NCBI GenBank assembly: GCA_003223645.1
Contig: QHVT01000022.1
Span: 33,684-97,683 of the forward strand
Origin: Acidobacteriota bacterium
GTDB taxonomy: Bacteria > Acidobacteriota > Thermoanaerobaculia > Gp7-AA8
Direction: 5' to 3'
Length of the DNA stretch: 64,000 nucleotides
Below are positions 1-8,889 of the stretch, piece by piece. Each line of letters begins with the position of its first letter. The stretch's first letter is position 1. Under the pieces are notes generated by a model. It saw only the letters and a list, made by a program, of their open reading frames with translations. It searched no databases and was not told where the DNA came from. The translations under genes and the position numbers were made by a program.

Positions 1-1644
1 CTGTTCGAACGCATATCCGAGCTTCAACAGCGTGCCTTCGCTGCAGGCCATGCCGGTGAAGGTGACGCCGAGGGGGGAGGGTTTGGCTTTGAAGGACTCG
101 GGGAAGGCGGGCGTCGGCGCGTTGGGCACGAGTCCGAACGGGACGATCACCGACGGATAGCCGGGACGCGCGGCGACGTTCGCGCCGACGCCGTCGGGAA
201 ACAGCAGCGCGTCGAGGTTGTTCGCCTTCATCACTTCGTCGATGCCGTGCGTCGCGCTCAGGAAAATGTCCTTCGCGCGGTCGGACTGGTAGCGCTCTTT
301 GAACAGCTCGAGATCCATCGCGTCGGAGATGTCGAGGAGCGACTGTCCGTACTTGATCGCGCCGAGCTTCTCGTGCGCGCGGTTCCATTCGCGCAAGTCC
401 TTCAGTGTTTTCACGGGAGCTTTATCGCCTAGCGATTTCAGCCAGGCGTTGAAGTCGCGCTCCATGCCGTAGGCGAGATCGACGGAGCACTGGCGCTCTT
501 TCACGTCATCCATCGTCGTGCAGACGCCGAACAGCAGCAGGTTGTTCTTCGCGTCCTTGTCGACGATGCTCGGGATGTCGGCGGGGTCGACGATGATCGC
601 GCCCTGCGCTTTCAGCACGTCGATCGCCTCGTTCATCACTTTGAGCTGATCGGGGTTGAGACCGCCGCGATCGCGATCCGATCCCGGCGCCTTGATCTTG
701 TCGTAATAAAAGGCGCGCGGAATGCCGATGCGCGCGCCCTTCAATCCGTCGGTCTTCAAAAACTTCGTGTAGTCGCCGTTCGGCGTGCAGTGCGACGTCG
801 CGGGATCGTTCGGATCGGGACTCGCGGCTTCGAGCACGCCGAGCATGATCGCGGCGTCGGTGACGGTGCGCGCCATCGGACCGGGCGTGTCCTGGTCAGC
901 CGTGATCGGGATGACGCCGTAGCGGCTCACGCGGCCGACCGTCGGCTTCACGGCAGCGAGCATGTTCTGATTCGACGGACTGAGAATCGAGCCCGACGTT
1001 TCGGTTCCGACGTTCGCGGCCCAGAAGCTCATCGTGGTTCCGGTACCGGAGCTCGAGCCGCCGGTGAAGAGCGCGGGACGTCCGTCGGCCGTCGCCTCGC
1101 GCGGATCGCGGCGAGGATCGTAGGGATTGAATCCGTAGCCGTTGAGCGAGTTGTAATTGGCGGGCATCGGCGGATTGCCGGCCACCCAGTTGGCGAGCTC
1201 GGTGAGCTGCGTCTTGGCGATGATGATCGCGCCGGCGTCGCGCAACTGTTTCGTGATCGTCGCCTCGTACGGCGGCACGAGCCCTTCGAATGCGAGCGCG
1301 CCGCCAGTCGTCGGCATGTCGGTCGTGTGAATGTTGTCCTTGAGCGCGATCGGAATTCCGTGCAGCGGTCCGCGCACCTTCCCCGCCTTCCGCTCGCGAT
1401 CGCGCTCATCCGCTTCTTTCAGCGCATTCGGGTTCACGGTCATGATCGCGTTGATCTTATCTTCGTACGTCGCGATGCGGATCAGCGACTGCGTCACCAG
1501 CTCGCGCGACGTCACGCGCCCCGACTTCAGCGCGGCCTGCATCTCCGGAATCGTCGCCTCGACGATGGAGAAGGGCTGCTTGTTGTCGGCGGCGAGCGCG
1601 GAGAACGCGCACACGAAAAGAATGAGGACGATCGACTGCTTCAT
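1..1644 (-). CDS. Secreted amidase, amidase-signature family (3' end missing)
   Basis: The protein hydrolyses amide bonds of an unknown substrate, probably outside the cytoplasm. The ATG at 1644 opens a signal peptide (KQSIVLILFVCAFSALA), and the frame runs open off the left edge after 548 residues (last residues LGYAFEQ). The amidase-signature triad is visible: Lys102 in GIPIALKDNI, the cis-Ser near 199 in TGGSSSGTG, and the nucleophile near Ser219 in TETSGSI. From typical family length only about 10 residues are probably missing. It starts 11 bp after the stop of the S8 peptidase, so the two are likely co-transcribed. A paralogue lies at 29736-31313 and shares the same long middle region. 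The family is certain; the substrate is unknown. Confidence 0.93.
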   Translation of the reverse strand, partial: MKQSIVLILFVCAFSALAADNKQPFSIVEATIPEMQAALKSGRVTSRELVTQSLIRIATYEDKINAIMTVNPNALKEADERDRERKAGKVRGPLHGIPIALKDNIHTTDMPTTGGALAFEGLVPPYEATITKQLRDAGAIIIAKTQLTELANWVAGNPPMPANYNSLNGYGFNPYDPRRDPREATADGRPALFTGGSSSGTGTTMSFWAANVGTETSGSILSPSNQNMLAAVKPTVGRVSRYGVIPITADQDTPGPMARTVTDAAIMLGVLEAASPDPNDPATSHCTPNGDYTKFLKTDGLKGARIGIPRAFYYDKIKAPGSDRDRGGLNPDQLKVMNEAIDVLKAQGAIIVDPADIPSIVDKDAKNNLLLFGVCTTMDDVKERQCSVDLAYGMERDFNAWLKSLGDKAPVKTLKDLREWNRAHEKLGAIKYGQSLLDISDAMDLELFKERYQSDRAKDIFLSATHGIDEVMKANNLDALLFPDGVGANVAARPGYPSVIVPFGLVPNAPTPAFPESFKAKPSPLGVTFTGMACSEGTLLKLGYAFEQ

Positions 1645-1655
1645 AGAAGCAGATT

Positions 1656-4600
1656 CTATTGCGTGACCGTCAGGTCCGTGTCGTCGATCAGGAAGCTCGT
1701 CGCCAGCGAAGAGTCCTCGATGCCGTAGAAGCGAACCTTGATCGTCTGCCCCGCGTACGCCAGCACACTGAACGACTTCTGCACGTAACTGCCGCTCGTG
1801 TAGTCCTGGTTGGAGTACGTCGCCAGCGTCTGCAGCACCGTCCCCGACGTGTTCAGGATCTCGATCCGGAGAAAGTCGAACGGCGAGCCGAGACTCTCGC
1901 TCGTATCGATGCGCACCCAGAAGCTCAGCGTCGCGGTAACGGCGTCCGCCGGAATCGTGACTTGCTGCTCGCACGTATCGATGTGCGTGGTTGCATATCC
2001 GTTGAGCCACGCTTTCCATGCCCCGCTTCTCGACGCCGGATTGGGGCCGTTGTCGATCACGAACGGGGTGGCGACCCAGTTCACGGCGCCGGACTCGAAG
2101 CCGGGATTGAGCAGCAGTTGCAGCGGCGGAGGAGGCGAGACATATGCGCCGGCTGCCGTGCGCAAGTCGGAGACGTGCTCGCGCCTCACCAGCGTGCTCC
2201 CGGCCGTAATCGCCGGATCGGTGTAGGCAAACACGGGAAGACCGAGAACCGACCGCGCTGCATCGAGGCTGCTTCGGAGCTCGGCCAGATGCAGCCGCTT
2301 CACATTGATCGCGGACGACAGCGCGGGATCGGTGAACGTTCCCGCCCCGAGTACCGCAAGCGTGCGAACGGCATTCACCGCGGTGCGCAACTCCGAGAAG
2401 TGAACGGCTTTGATCTTCGTGCTCGTCGTGAGAATCGGATCGGTGAAGGTGAATGTGGACGCGAGCGTTTTGTTGCTGTCGGGCGACAGATTGAGCGATC
2501 CGTCGATCGCGTTGACTTTGTAGAGATAGGCGGTGTTCGCACCGACGGTCGTGTCGAGGAACGATGTCGCCGAAGGTGAGCCGACGAGCCCGAACGAGCC
2601 GTTCGTGACGGCGCGATACACGCGATACGTCACCGGTCCGGGCGACGCGGTCCACGTCAGCGAGACGTTCGCGCCCGAAAGCAGCGCGCTCAGATTCGTC
2701 GGCGCTGTCGGAATTCCCGTCGCGGTTGCAGACACGACGGACGAGTTGCCGGAATCACACGTGCTGCCGACCGACTGGACGACGTAGTAGTACGTGACAT
2801 ACGAACTGACGTTCGTGTCGATGTACGGCGAGGCGGACGGCGATCCAACGAGCGTGTACGGCCCGCCAGCACTCGTCGCGCGCGAGATCTTGTAACTCGT
2901 CGCACCGGAAACGGCGCTCCAGGTGACGTCGATGCGATTGTTGCCATTCGTCGCTGCAGACGGAGACGGCGCCAGCGGCGAGGGACACGTCGTTCCATTG
3001 AAAACCACGAGCGCGAAGTGTTGGTCCGTCGTGTCGCCCGTGCCGGGAGCGCCATCGCCGGCAAGAGAGGTGGCGCGAACGGTGATCGTGAACGTTCCGC
3101 TCACGGCACCCGCGGGGAAATAAACCGCTTCGACGTTGTTCCGGTTGTCGGCCGTGCCGCCGGTCGTGGAGACGCCGCTCGCGAAGACGTTGCCCTTGTA
3201 AACGTTCGCGCCGATCGTCACTTCGAGATCGAGATCGTTGACGAGCGCGGGATTCGCGCCCGCGGCGCCCGGCGCATCCGACCACACGAGCGTCACGCGG
3301 AACGGTTTCACCGCGCTGTCGATGACTCCTCCGGTCGAAACCGTCTGGCCGGTCGTCGTCAACACGTCCTGCTGATTGTTGTAGATCATCGACACCGACG
3401 GGTTCATCGCGTTGGCGAGGCTCAGCCTCCCCCACCCCTCGGTGTTGTTCGGAATGAATCCCGCAGGATCAGCCGTCGGATCGACTGCGCTATTGATTAG
3501 GATCGCCTTCGACATGGCGGGCGAGGGAACTTGTCCGCCGTTGAGCGACTTCCAGCGCTGCTGGATCAGCGCGGTCGCGCCGGCGACGTGCGGGCAGGCC
3601 TGCGACGTGCCGGTCGAGTAGCGGTGGAACGCGTCGATGTTTCCCCACAACGTGTCCGTTCCCGAAAGAGCGGACGCGATCCACGTTCCCGGCGCGATGA
3701 TGTCGGGACGGATGCGCGAATCCGCGGCCGGCCCGCGGCTGGAGAAACAGGGGACCTGATCGATGTTGTCGGCGTTGATGGTCCCGCAACCCGCGCCGCC
3801 TGTCTGCGACGGCCTGTAATTCTCGGTGGCGCCGACGACCACGATGTTTTTCGCGGGCTGCGGCGAACTGATCGTGCCGGCGGATGGTCCGGAATTGCCG
3901 GCGGAGAAAATGATCGCCAATGGCTGGAGGCCGGGCATCGTGGTCGACGCATCGTGGACGAGCGCGTCGTACTCCGCTTCGAAAAGATCGTAGGTCGTAC
4001 TGACGTTCACCGTTCCCCAACTGTTCGAGGAAACCGTACCGGGCGAGCCGTTGGCCGCGGTGGTCGCGACGATATCGGCTTGCGGATCGGTATCGGAACC
4101 GCCGTATCCACTTCTGAGAAACGGAATGTTGATGATGTGCGCCTGCGGCGCCATGCCGCTCGCGTACAAGAACCCGCCGGAGTCCGCAGTGTGCGCGCAC
4201 TGTCCGGCGATGATTCCCGCATCGTGGTGCCCGTGACCTTCCGCGCCCGCGGCCGCACCGTGCCGGATCGTTGCGTTGTCGGTCACGCGTCCGGTTAAAT
4301 GCCCTTCCGTCGTATCCACGCCGTCGTCGACGACGCCGACCGTGATGCCCGTTCCGTCCCACCCTCGGCTCGTGAGAAATGCCGCGTATCCCGCGGAGGG
4401 AACGGTCGTGCCGCTGTAATTTCCGGCGGAGATTTGATTCGAACGTTCGTCTTGCGTCGCCACCGGATACCACGTCTCGATGCGCGCAACCTCGCGCTCC
4501 GCGGCGAGGTCCGCGATACGGTTCGTGTCGAGCTCGATGACGAGCGCGCGGAAGTAGAGGCTCTCGACGTCATCCGCATAGTCGACATGTCCGCCGAGCT

Positions 4601-5327
4601 TCTCGATCAGAGTGTTTGCAGCAGCAGAATCCTCCGCGCGAAACACGGCGATGCGGTAGCGCTGCCGGTCGGCCTGCTTCTTGACGATCGGTCTGCCGAG
4701 GAGCCAAGTGAGATCGTCGGAGAGCTTGTAGGCGGGATGATGAAGACCGGTCCAGCGAATTTCGGATTTGCGCACCGTCGCCGATTTGAATTGCGCAGGC
4801 GTGCCGCGCACTAAATACGCGTTGTCGGGAATGTAGTGGATCGTCTGAAGGCCGGCGGCGCGCAAGTTCTCGAGCCAGGCATCGCGAACCGGTCCGTGGA
4901 ACTGGACGAGGTAATAGCGCGGCTCGTTGCCGGTGTCATGATCCTGGAAGCGGGCCGGCAGTCCCGGATCGCCGCTCGCGGGATCGAAACGGAACGGGCC
5001 GAGTCCGATCTTTTCTTCGACAGGCTCCGCATCGAGACCCGCGTCGAGCGCGTGCTGCAGACCGTGATCGGGAACGCGCACGAGGACAAAGGAACCGTAG
5101 TCCTCTTCGATCGTGCCCATCTGCCGCGCCGTCGCACGATCGGCTTCGCTGCGAATCGTCACGCGAACTCGTGACGCGGACGGATGGAGCTCTTTCTCCT
5201 GCGCCGCGATGGTGGCGGCGAGAACGACTGCAACGAATCCAACGAGAAACGATCGAAAAGAATGGAACACGGACCCACCGTTTTTCCGGCTCAATGGCGC
5301 TTGTTGTCGTGAAGCTCGGACGGACAT
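1656..5327 (-). CDS. Large secreted S8 (subtilisin-like) serine peptidase with FN3 and FTDP/ELR repeats
   Basis: A 1223-residue exported protease. Counted from the ATG at 5327, a hydrophobic signal (FLVGFVAVVLAATIAAQ) is followed by a propeptide-like region. The S8 triad is Asp334 (VGVVDDGVD), His365 (EGHGHHDAGIIAG) and Ser575 (GTSQACPHVAG), with the oxyanion Asn in SAGNSGPS. After the catalytic domain come a proprotein-convertase-like beta region (VTLVWSDAPGA), two fibronectin type III-like domains, three FTDP...ELR repeats, and a C-terminal beta-sandwich-like domain (LLNPGFESGAVNW). The ATG at 5327 leaves an unusually long n-region. A GTG at 5271 directly before FHSFRSFLVG is a credible alternative start. 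It is divergent from the small membrane gene at 5387 and heads an operon with the amidase. Confidence 0.92.
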   Translation of the reverse strand: MSVRASRQQAPLSRKNGGSVFHSFRSFLVGFVAVVLAATIAAQEKELHPSASRVRVTIRSEADRATARQMGTIEEDYGSFVLVRVPDHGLQHALDAGLDAEPVEEKIGLGPFRFDPASGDPGLPARFQDHDTGNEPRYYLVQFHGPVRDAWLENLRAAGLQTIHYIPDNAYLVRGTPAQFKSATVRKSEIRWTGLHHPAYKLSDDLTWLLGRPIVKKQADRQRYRIAVFRAEDSAAANTLIEKLGGHVDYADDVESLYFRALVIELDTNRIADLAAEREVARIETWYPVATQDERSNQISAGNYSGTTVPSAGYAAFLTSRGWDGTGITVGVVDDGVDTTEGHLTGRVTDNATIRHGAAAGAEGHGHHDAGIIAGQCAHTADSGGFLYASGMAPQAHIINIPFLRSGYGGSDTDPQADIVATTAANGSPGTVSSNSWGTVNVSTTYDLFEAEYDALVHDASTTMPGLQPLAIIFSAGNSGPSAGTISSPQPAKNIVVVGATENYRPSQTGGAGCGTINADNIDQVPCFSSRGPAADSRIRPDIIAPGTWIASALSGTDTLWGNIDAFHRYSTGTSQACPHVAGATALIQQRWKSLNGGQVPSPAMSKAILINSAVDPTADPAGFIPNNTEGWGRLSLANAMNPSVSMIYNNQQDVLTTTGQTVSTGGVIDSAVKPFRVTLVWSDAPGAAGANPALVNDLDLEVTIGANVYKGNVFASGVSTTGGTADNRNNVEAVYFPAGAVSGTFTITVRATSLAGDGAPGTGDTTDQHFALVVFNGTTCPSPLAPSPSAATNGNNRIDVTWSAVSGATSYKISRATSAGGPYTLVGSPSASPYIDTNVSSYVTYYYVVQSVGSTCDSGNSSVVSATATGIPTAPTNLSALLSGANVSLTWTASPGPVTYRVYRAVTNGSFGLVGSPSATSFLDTTVGANTAYLYKVNAIDGSLNLSPDSNKTLASTFTFTDPILTTSTKIKAVHFSELRTAVNAVRTLAVLGAGTFTDPALSSAINVKRLHLAELRSSLDAARSVLGLPVFAYTDPAITAGSTLVRREHVSDLRTAAGAYVSPPPPLQLLLNPGFESGAVNWVATPFVIDNGPNPASRSGAWKAWLNGYATTHIDTCEQQVTIPADAVTATLSFWVRIDTSESLGSPFDFLRIEILNTSGTVLQTLATYSNQDYTSGSYVQKSFSVLAYAGQTIKVRFYGIEDSSLATSFLIDDTDLTVTQ
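2160..2455 (-). repeat. Three FTDP/ELR protein repeats inside the S8 peptidase
   Basis: Three consecutive units of about 45 residues carry the pattern (F/Y)TDPxL/I, then a Val/Ile-Lys/Arg and His, then ELR or DLR, and a short helix ending in Arg/Leu. Examples are FTDPILTTSTKIKAVHFSEL, FTDPALSSAINVKRLHLAEL and YTDPAITAGSTLVRREHVSD. They lie between the FN3-like domains and the C-terminal beta domain. I do not recall a named Pfam family for them. Similar repeats occur in large secreted proteins of Acidobacteriota, which supports the taxonomic guess. Confidence 0.7.
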
Positions 5328-5386
5328 CCATCCTAACAGAGTTGCAGGCGTCGCCGCGGTGACGCGCACTGAAGTAAACTCTCCGC

Positions 5387-5638
5387 ATGGGTCTGACTTC
5401 TTTGATTTGGTTTCTGCTCATTGGTCTGATCGCCGGATGGCTTGCGGGACAAGTCATGAAGGGCGGCGGTTACGGCATCATCGGCGACATGATCGTCGGC
5501 GTGATCGGCGCGCTCATCGGCGGCTGGCTGTTCGGTCAGCTGGGGATCGCGGCAGGAGGATTGCTCGGCTCGATCATTACCGCCTTCGTCGGAGCCGTGA
5601 TTCTGATTTTCCTGTTGCGCGTGATTCGGCGGGCGTAG
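5387..5638 (+). CDS. GlsB/YeaQ/YmgE-family small membrane protein
   Basis: An 83-residue, very glycine-rich integral membrane protein of the transglycosylase-associated (GlsB/YeaQ/YmgE) family, commonly linked to general stress responses. Three hydrophobic segments are visible: SLIWFLLIGLIAGWLAGQ, the GGGYGIIGDMIVGVIGALIGG segment, and GLLGSIITAFVGAVILIFLL. The family signature G-x2-GD-x2-VG-x2-GA (here GIIGDMIVGVIGA) is present. Length matches the family's usual 80-90 residues. It is monocistronic, divergent from the S8 peptidase and convergent with the RND pump gene. The biochemical role is not established. Confidence 0.9.
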   Translation: MGLTSLIWFLLIGLIAGWLAGQVMKGGGYGIIGDMIVGVIGALIGGWLFGQLGIAAGGLLGSIITAFVGAVILIFLLRVIRRA

Positions 5639-5671
5639 CCCCATGCCTCAAAGCGGCGAGGAATTGAGCGC

Positions 5672-8600
5672 TTACCGCGTCACGATCCCCGCCACTTCTT
5701 CCGGCACTTCCTCTGCCACCTCTTCTTCGACGTGCTCCTTCTTCTGCAGCTTGTCCATGTACACGTAGAACACCGGCGTGACATAGAGCGTGAGCATTTG
5801 CGAGAAGAGGAGGCCGCCGACGACTGCGAGTCCGAGGGGGCGGCGCGATTCGGCGCCGGCGCCGAGGCCTAACGCGATCGGGAGGGTGCCCATGAGCGCG
5901 GCCATCGTCGTCATCATGATCGGGCGGAAGCGGACGAGACACGCGTCGTAGATCGCGCGCTCGGCGGTGACGCCCGACTTCTGCGTTTCGATCGCGAAGT
6001 CGACCATCATGATGCCGTTCTTCTTCACGAGGCCGACGAGCATGATCACACCGACGAATGCGTAGATCGAGAGATCGACTTTGAACACGAGCAGCGTGAG
6101 GAGCGCGCCGAAGCCCGCGAACGGGAGCGCCGACAGAATCGTGAGCGGATGGATGAAGCTCTCGTACAGGATGCCGAGGACCATGTAGATCACGGCGATG
6201 GCCATGATCAGCAACAATCCGAGTCCCTGCATCGACGATTGGAACGCCTGCGCGGTCCCCTGGAACGACGTCGTAATGGACGCCGGCAGCGTCGAGCGCG
6301 CGGCTTGATTGATCTGATTGACCGCGTCGCCGAGGGAAACGCCGGGCTTGAGGTTGAACGAGATCGTGACCGACGGCGTCTGGCCGGAGTGATTGACGGT
6401 CAGCGGTCCGACGGTCGCCGTCACCTTCGCGAACGCGGACAGCGGCACGAGCTCGCCGGACCCGGCGCGCACGTACAACAGCGCCAGCTCGCTCGGATCC
6501 ATCTGATACTTCGGATCGACTTCCATCACCACCTGATAGCTGTTCGTCGGCGCATAGATCGTCGACACCTGGCGCGTCGCGTACGCGGAGAAGAGCGCGT
6601 CTTCGACTTGCTGCGCGGTCAATCCGTACGACGCTGCGCGGTCGCGATCGATGTCGACGCTCACCTGCGGATTGCGAATCTGGAGGTCGGTCGTCACGTC
6701 GACGAAGCCCGGCAGCGCGCGCATCTTGTCGAGCATCTTCGTCGACGAGTCGTACAGCACCTGCGTGTCAGGGCCTTGCATCGTGTATTGATAGAGACCC
6801 TGCGAACTGCGCCCGCCGAGGCGGATGGGCGGAGGATTCTGCAACGAAGCGCGAATGCCCGCGATCCTGCTGACCTTCGGGCGCATCTGCGTGATGAGCT
6901 CGTCCGCCGAATACTTGCGCTCTTTGCGCGGAATGAGGCGCATCGAGACGATGCCGCTGTTCGCTCCGCGGATCGCGGAAAAGTACGTTGCGACGTTCGG
7001 GTCTTTCGCGACGACGTCCATCACTTCCAGCTGGTGCCGCACCATCTCGTTGAATGAGATACCCTGCGCGGCTTCGATCTGAATCAGGATCTGTCCCTGA
7101 TCTTCGCTCGGCAGGAAGCCTTTCGGAATCTTCACGAACAGAAATCCGGTCGCGATGAGGATCGCCAGCGACGCCATCAGCGTCGCGAACTTGTGCCGCA
7201 GCACGAAGCGGAGTCCCGCCGCGTAGACGGCGAGCATCTTCTCGAAGAACATCTCCGTCGCTTCGTACAGCTTGTTGTGCCGCCCGTGGTGCGGGCGGAT
7301 GAAGCGCGCGGCGAGCATCGGCGTGAGCGTGAGCGAGACGAAGCCGGAGACGAGAATCGATGCGCCGATCGTGACGGCGAATTCGTGGAACAGGCGCCCG
7401 AGAATGCCGCCCATGAAGAGAATCGGGATGAAGACCGCGGCCAGCGAGACCGTCATCGACAAAATCGTGAAGCCGATCTCTTTCGATCCGCGCAGCGCGG
7501 CCTGGAACGGCTTCTCGCCGCGCTCCATGTGCCGCACGATGTTCTCGAGCATGACGATCGCGTCGTCGACAACGAAGCCGACCGAGAGCGTGAGCGCCAT
7601 GAGAGAAAGGTTGTCGAGCGAATAGTCGAGCAGATACATCACCGCGAACGTACCGACGATCGACATCGGCAGCGCGAGACTCGGGATCACCGTCGCGGAG
7701 ACATTTCGCAGGAAGAGGAAGATGACGAGGATGACGAGGAACAGCGTGAGCAGCAGCGTGAACTTGACGTCGTTCACCGACTCGCGGATCGACTCGGCGC
7801 GATCGCGGTGGATGTCGAGCGTCACCGACGCCGGCAGTTCCTGGCGGAACTTCGGCAGCAGCGCGCGAATCGAGTCCGACACCTGCACGACGTTCGTACC
7901 GGGCTGTTTCTGCACCGCGAGAATGAGCCCGCGCTTTCCGCGGAACCAGGCCGCGGTCTTGTCGTTCTCGACGCTGTCGAACACGCGCCCGAGATCGTTG
8001 AGGCGGATGGGCGCGCCGTTGCGGTACGCGACCGTGATCGGACGGTAGTCGTCCGCTTTGAGCAGCTGTCCGTTCGCGACGATCGTCGCGGCTTGATGCG
8101 GCGTGTTGAGCACGCCGGTCGGCAGATTCACGTTGCTCGCGCGGATCGCGCTCACGACTTCGTCGATGCCGACTCCGCGCGTGGCGAGCTGCTGCGGATC
8201 GAGCTGCACGCGCACCGCGTACTTTTGCGCGCCGAAGACGTTGACCTGCGCGACGCCCGGAATCGTCGAGAGGCGCTGCGCCATCATCGTCTCGCCGTAT
8301 TCGTCGAGCTCGTACAACGGCATCGTCTCGGAGTGCAGCGCGAGGTAGAACACCGGCTGGTCCGCGGGATTGACTTTGTTGTACGACGGCGGACTCGGCA
8401 TGTTCGGCGGCAGCTGCCGCTGCGCCGCTGCGATCGCGCTCTGCACGTCCTGCGCGGCCGCGTCGATGTCGCGCGAGAGGTTGAACTGCAGCGTGATCGA
8501 GGTCGAGCCGAGACTCGACGCCGAGGTCATCGAGTCGAGGCCGGCGATCGTCGAGAACTGCCGCTCCAGCGGAGTCGCGACCGCGGACGCCATCGTCTCC

Positions 8601-8767
8601 GGCGACGCGCCGGGAAGACCGGCGTTGACCTGGATCGTCGGGAAGTCGACGTTCGGCAAGTCGCTCACCGGCAGCTGGCGGTACGCCATCACGCCGAAGA
8701 GAAGGATGGCGATCATGATCAACGTGGTCATGACCGGACGGCGGATGAAGATTTCGGAAATGTTCAT
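5672..8767 (-). CDS. RND multidrug efflux inner-membrane transporter (HAE1/AcrB type)
   Basis: A proton-driven RND pump of 1031 residues that would export hydrophobic compounds through the adaptor and TolC-like channel encoded just upstream. The start is the ATG at 8767 (MNISEIFIRRPVM), the canonical RND N-terminus. The in-frame extension upstream is only minisatellite sequence. TM1 follows at once (TLIMIAILLFGVMAY). The proton-relay aspartates are Asp401-Asp402 (GFVVDDAIVMLEN), and the second half repeats the topology with GLVKKNGIMMVDFAIE. The C-terminus is acidic (EEEVAEEVPEEVAG). It is the last gene of the operon, separated from the adaptor by a 122-bp gap holding a hairpin repeat. Sequence alone does not tell the substrate. 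Confidence 0.96.
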   Translation of the reverse strand: MNISEIFIRRPVMTTLIMIAILLFGVMAYRQLPVSDLPNVDFPTIQVNAGLPGASPETMASAVATPLERQFSTIAGLDSMTSASSLGSTSITLQFNLSRDIDAAAQDVQSAIAAAQRQLPPNMPSPPSYNKVNPADQPVFYLALHSETMPLYELDEYGETMMAQRLSTIPGVAQVNVFGAQKYAVRVQLDPQQLATRGVGIDEVVSAIRASNVNLPTGVLNTPHQAATIVANGQLLKADDYRPITVAYRNGAPIRLNDLGRVFDSVENDKTAAWFRGKRGLILAVQKQPGTNVVQVSDSIRALLPKFRQELPASVTLDIHRDRAESIRESVNDVKFTLLLTLFLVILVIFLFLRNVSATVIPSLALPMSIVGTFAVMYLLDYSLDNLSLMALTLSVGFVVDDAIVMLENIVRHMERGEKPFQAALRGSKEIGFTILSMTVSLAAVFIPILFMGGILGRLFHEFAVTIGASILVSGFVSLTLTPMLAARFIRPHHGRHNKLYEATEMFFEKMLAVYAAGLRFVLRHKFATLMASLAILIATGFLFVKIPKGFLPSEDQGQILIQIEAAQGISFNEMVRHQLEVMDVVAKDPNVATYFSAIRGANSGIVSMRLIPRKERKYSADELITQMRPKVSRIAGIRASLQNPPPIRLGGRSSQGLYQYTMQGPDTQVLYDSSTKMLDKMRALPGFVDVTTDLQIRNPQVSVDIDRDRAASYGLTAQQVEDALFSAYATRQVSTIYAPTNSYQVVMEVDPKYQMDPSELALLYVRAGSGELVPLSAFAKVTATVGPLTVNHSGQTPSVTISFNLKPGVSLGDAVNQINQAARSTLPASITTSFQGTAQAFQSSMQGLGLLLIMAIAVIYMVLGILYESFIHPLTILSALPFAGFGALLTLLVFKVDLSIYAFVGVIMLVGLVKKNGIMMVDFAIETQKSGVTAERAIYDACLVRFRPIMMTTMAALMGTLPIALGLGAGAESRRPLGLAVVGGLLFSQMLTLYVTPVFYVYMDKLQKKEHVEEEVAEEVPEEVAGIVTR

Positions 8768-8771
8768 GCTT

Positions 8772-8850
8772 TGGATGGCAGATGGCGGATGGCGGATGGC
8801 GGAGGCAGTTTTCGTTTCTGCCATCCGCCATCTGCCATCTGCCATCTAGC
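8772..8850. repeat. Inverted minisatellite of GATGGCAGATGGCGG-like units
   Basis: The gap between the RND pump and its adaptor holds GATGGC(A/G)GATGGCGG units on one side and their complement (CCATCCGCCATCTGCCATC) on the other, separated by GGAGGCAGTTTTCGTTTC. The result is a strong intergenic stem-loop. It could attenuate the pump relative to the adaptor or stabilise the upstream mRNA. Relatives lie at 33000-33034, 35415-35580 and 57669-57810. Confidence 0.8.
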
Positions 8851-8889
8851 CTTTGATCTCATGATCCGGAGCGCGGAGCCATCTGCCCT

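Noticed and set aside
8767..8845. N-terminal extension of the RND pump (MADGRWRMAETK...)
   Set aside because: It is translated from the minisatellite. The canonical RND start MNISEIFIRRP follows at 8767.
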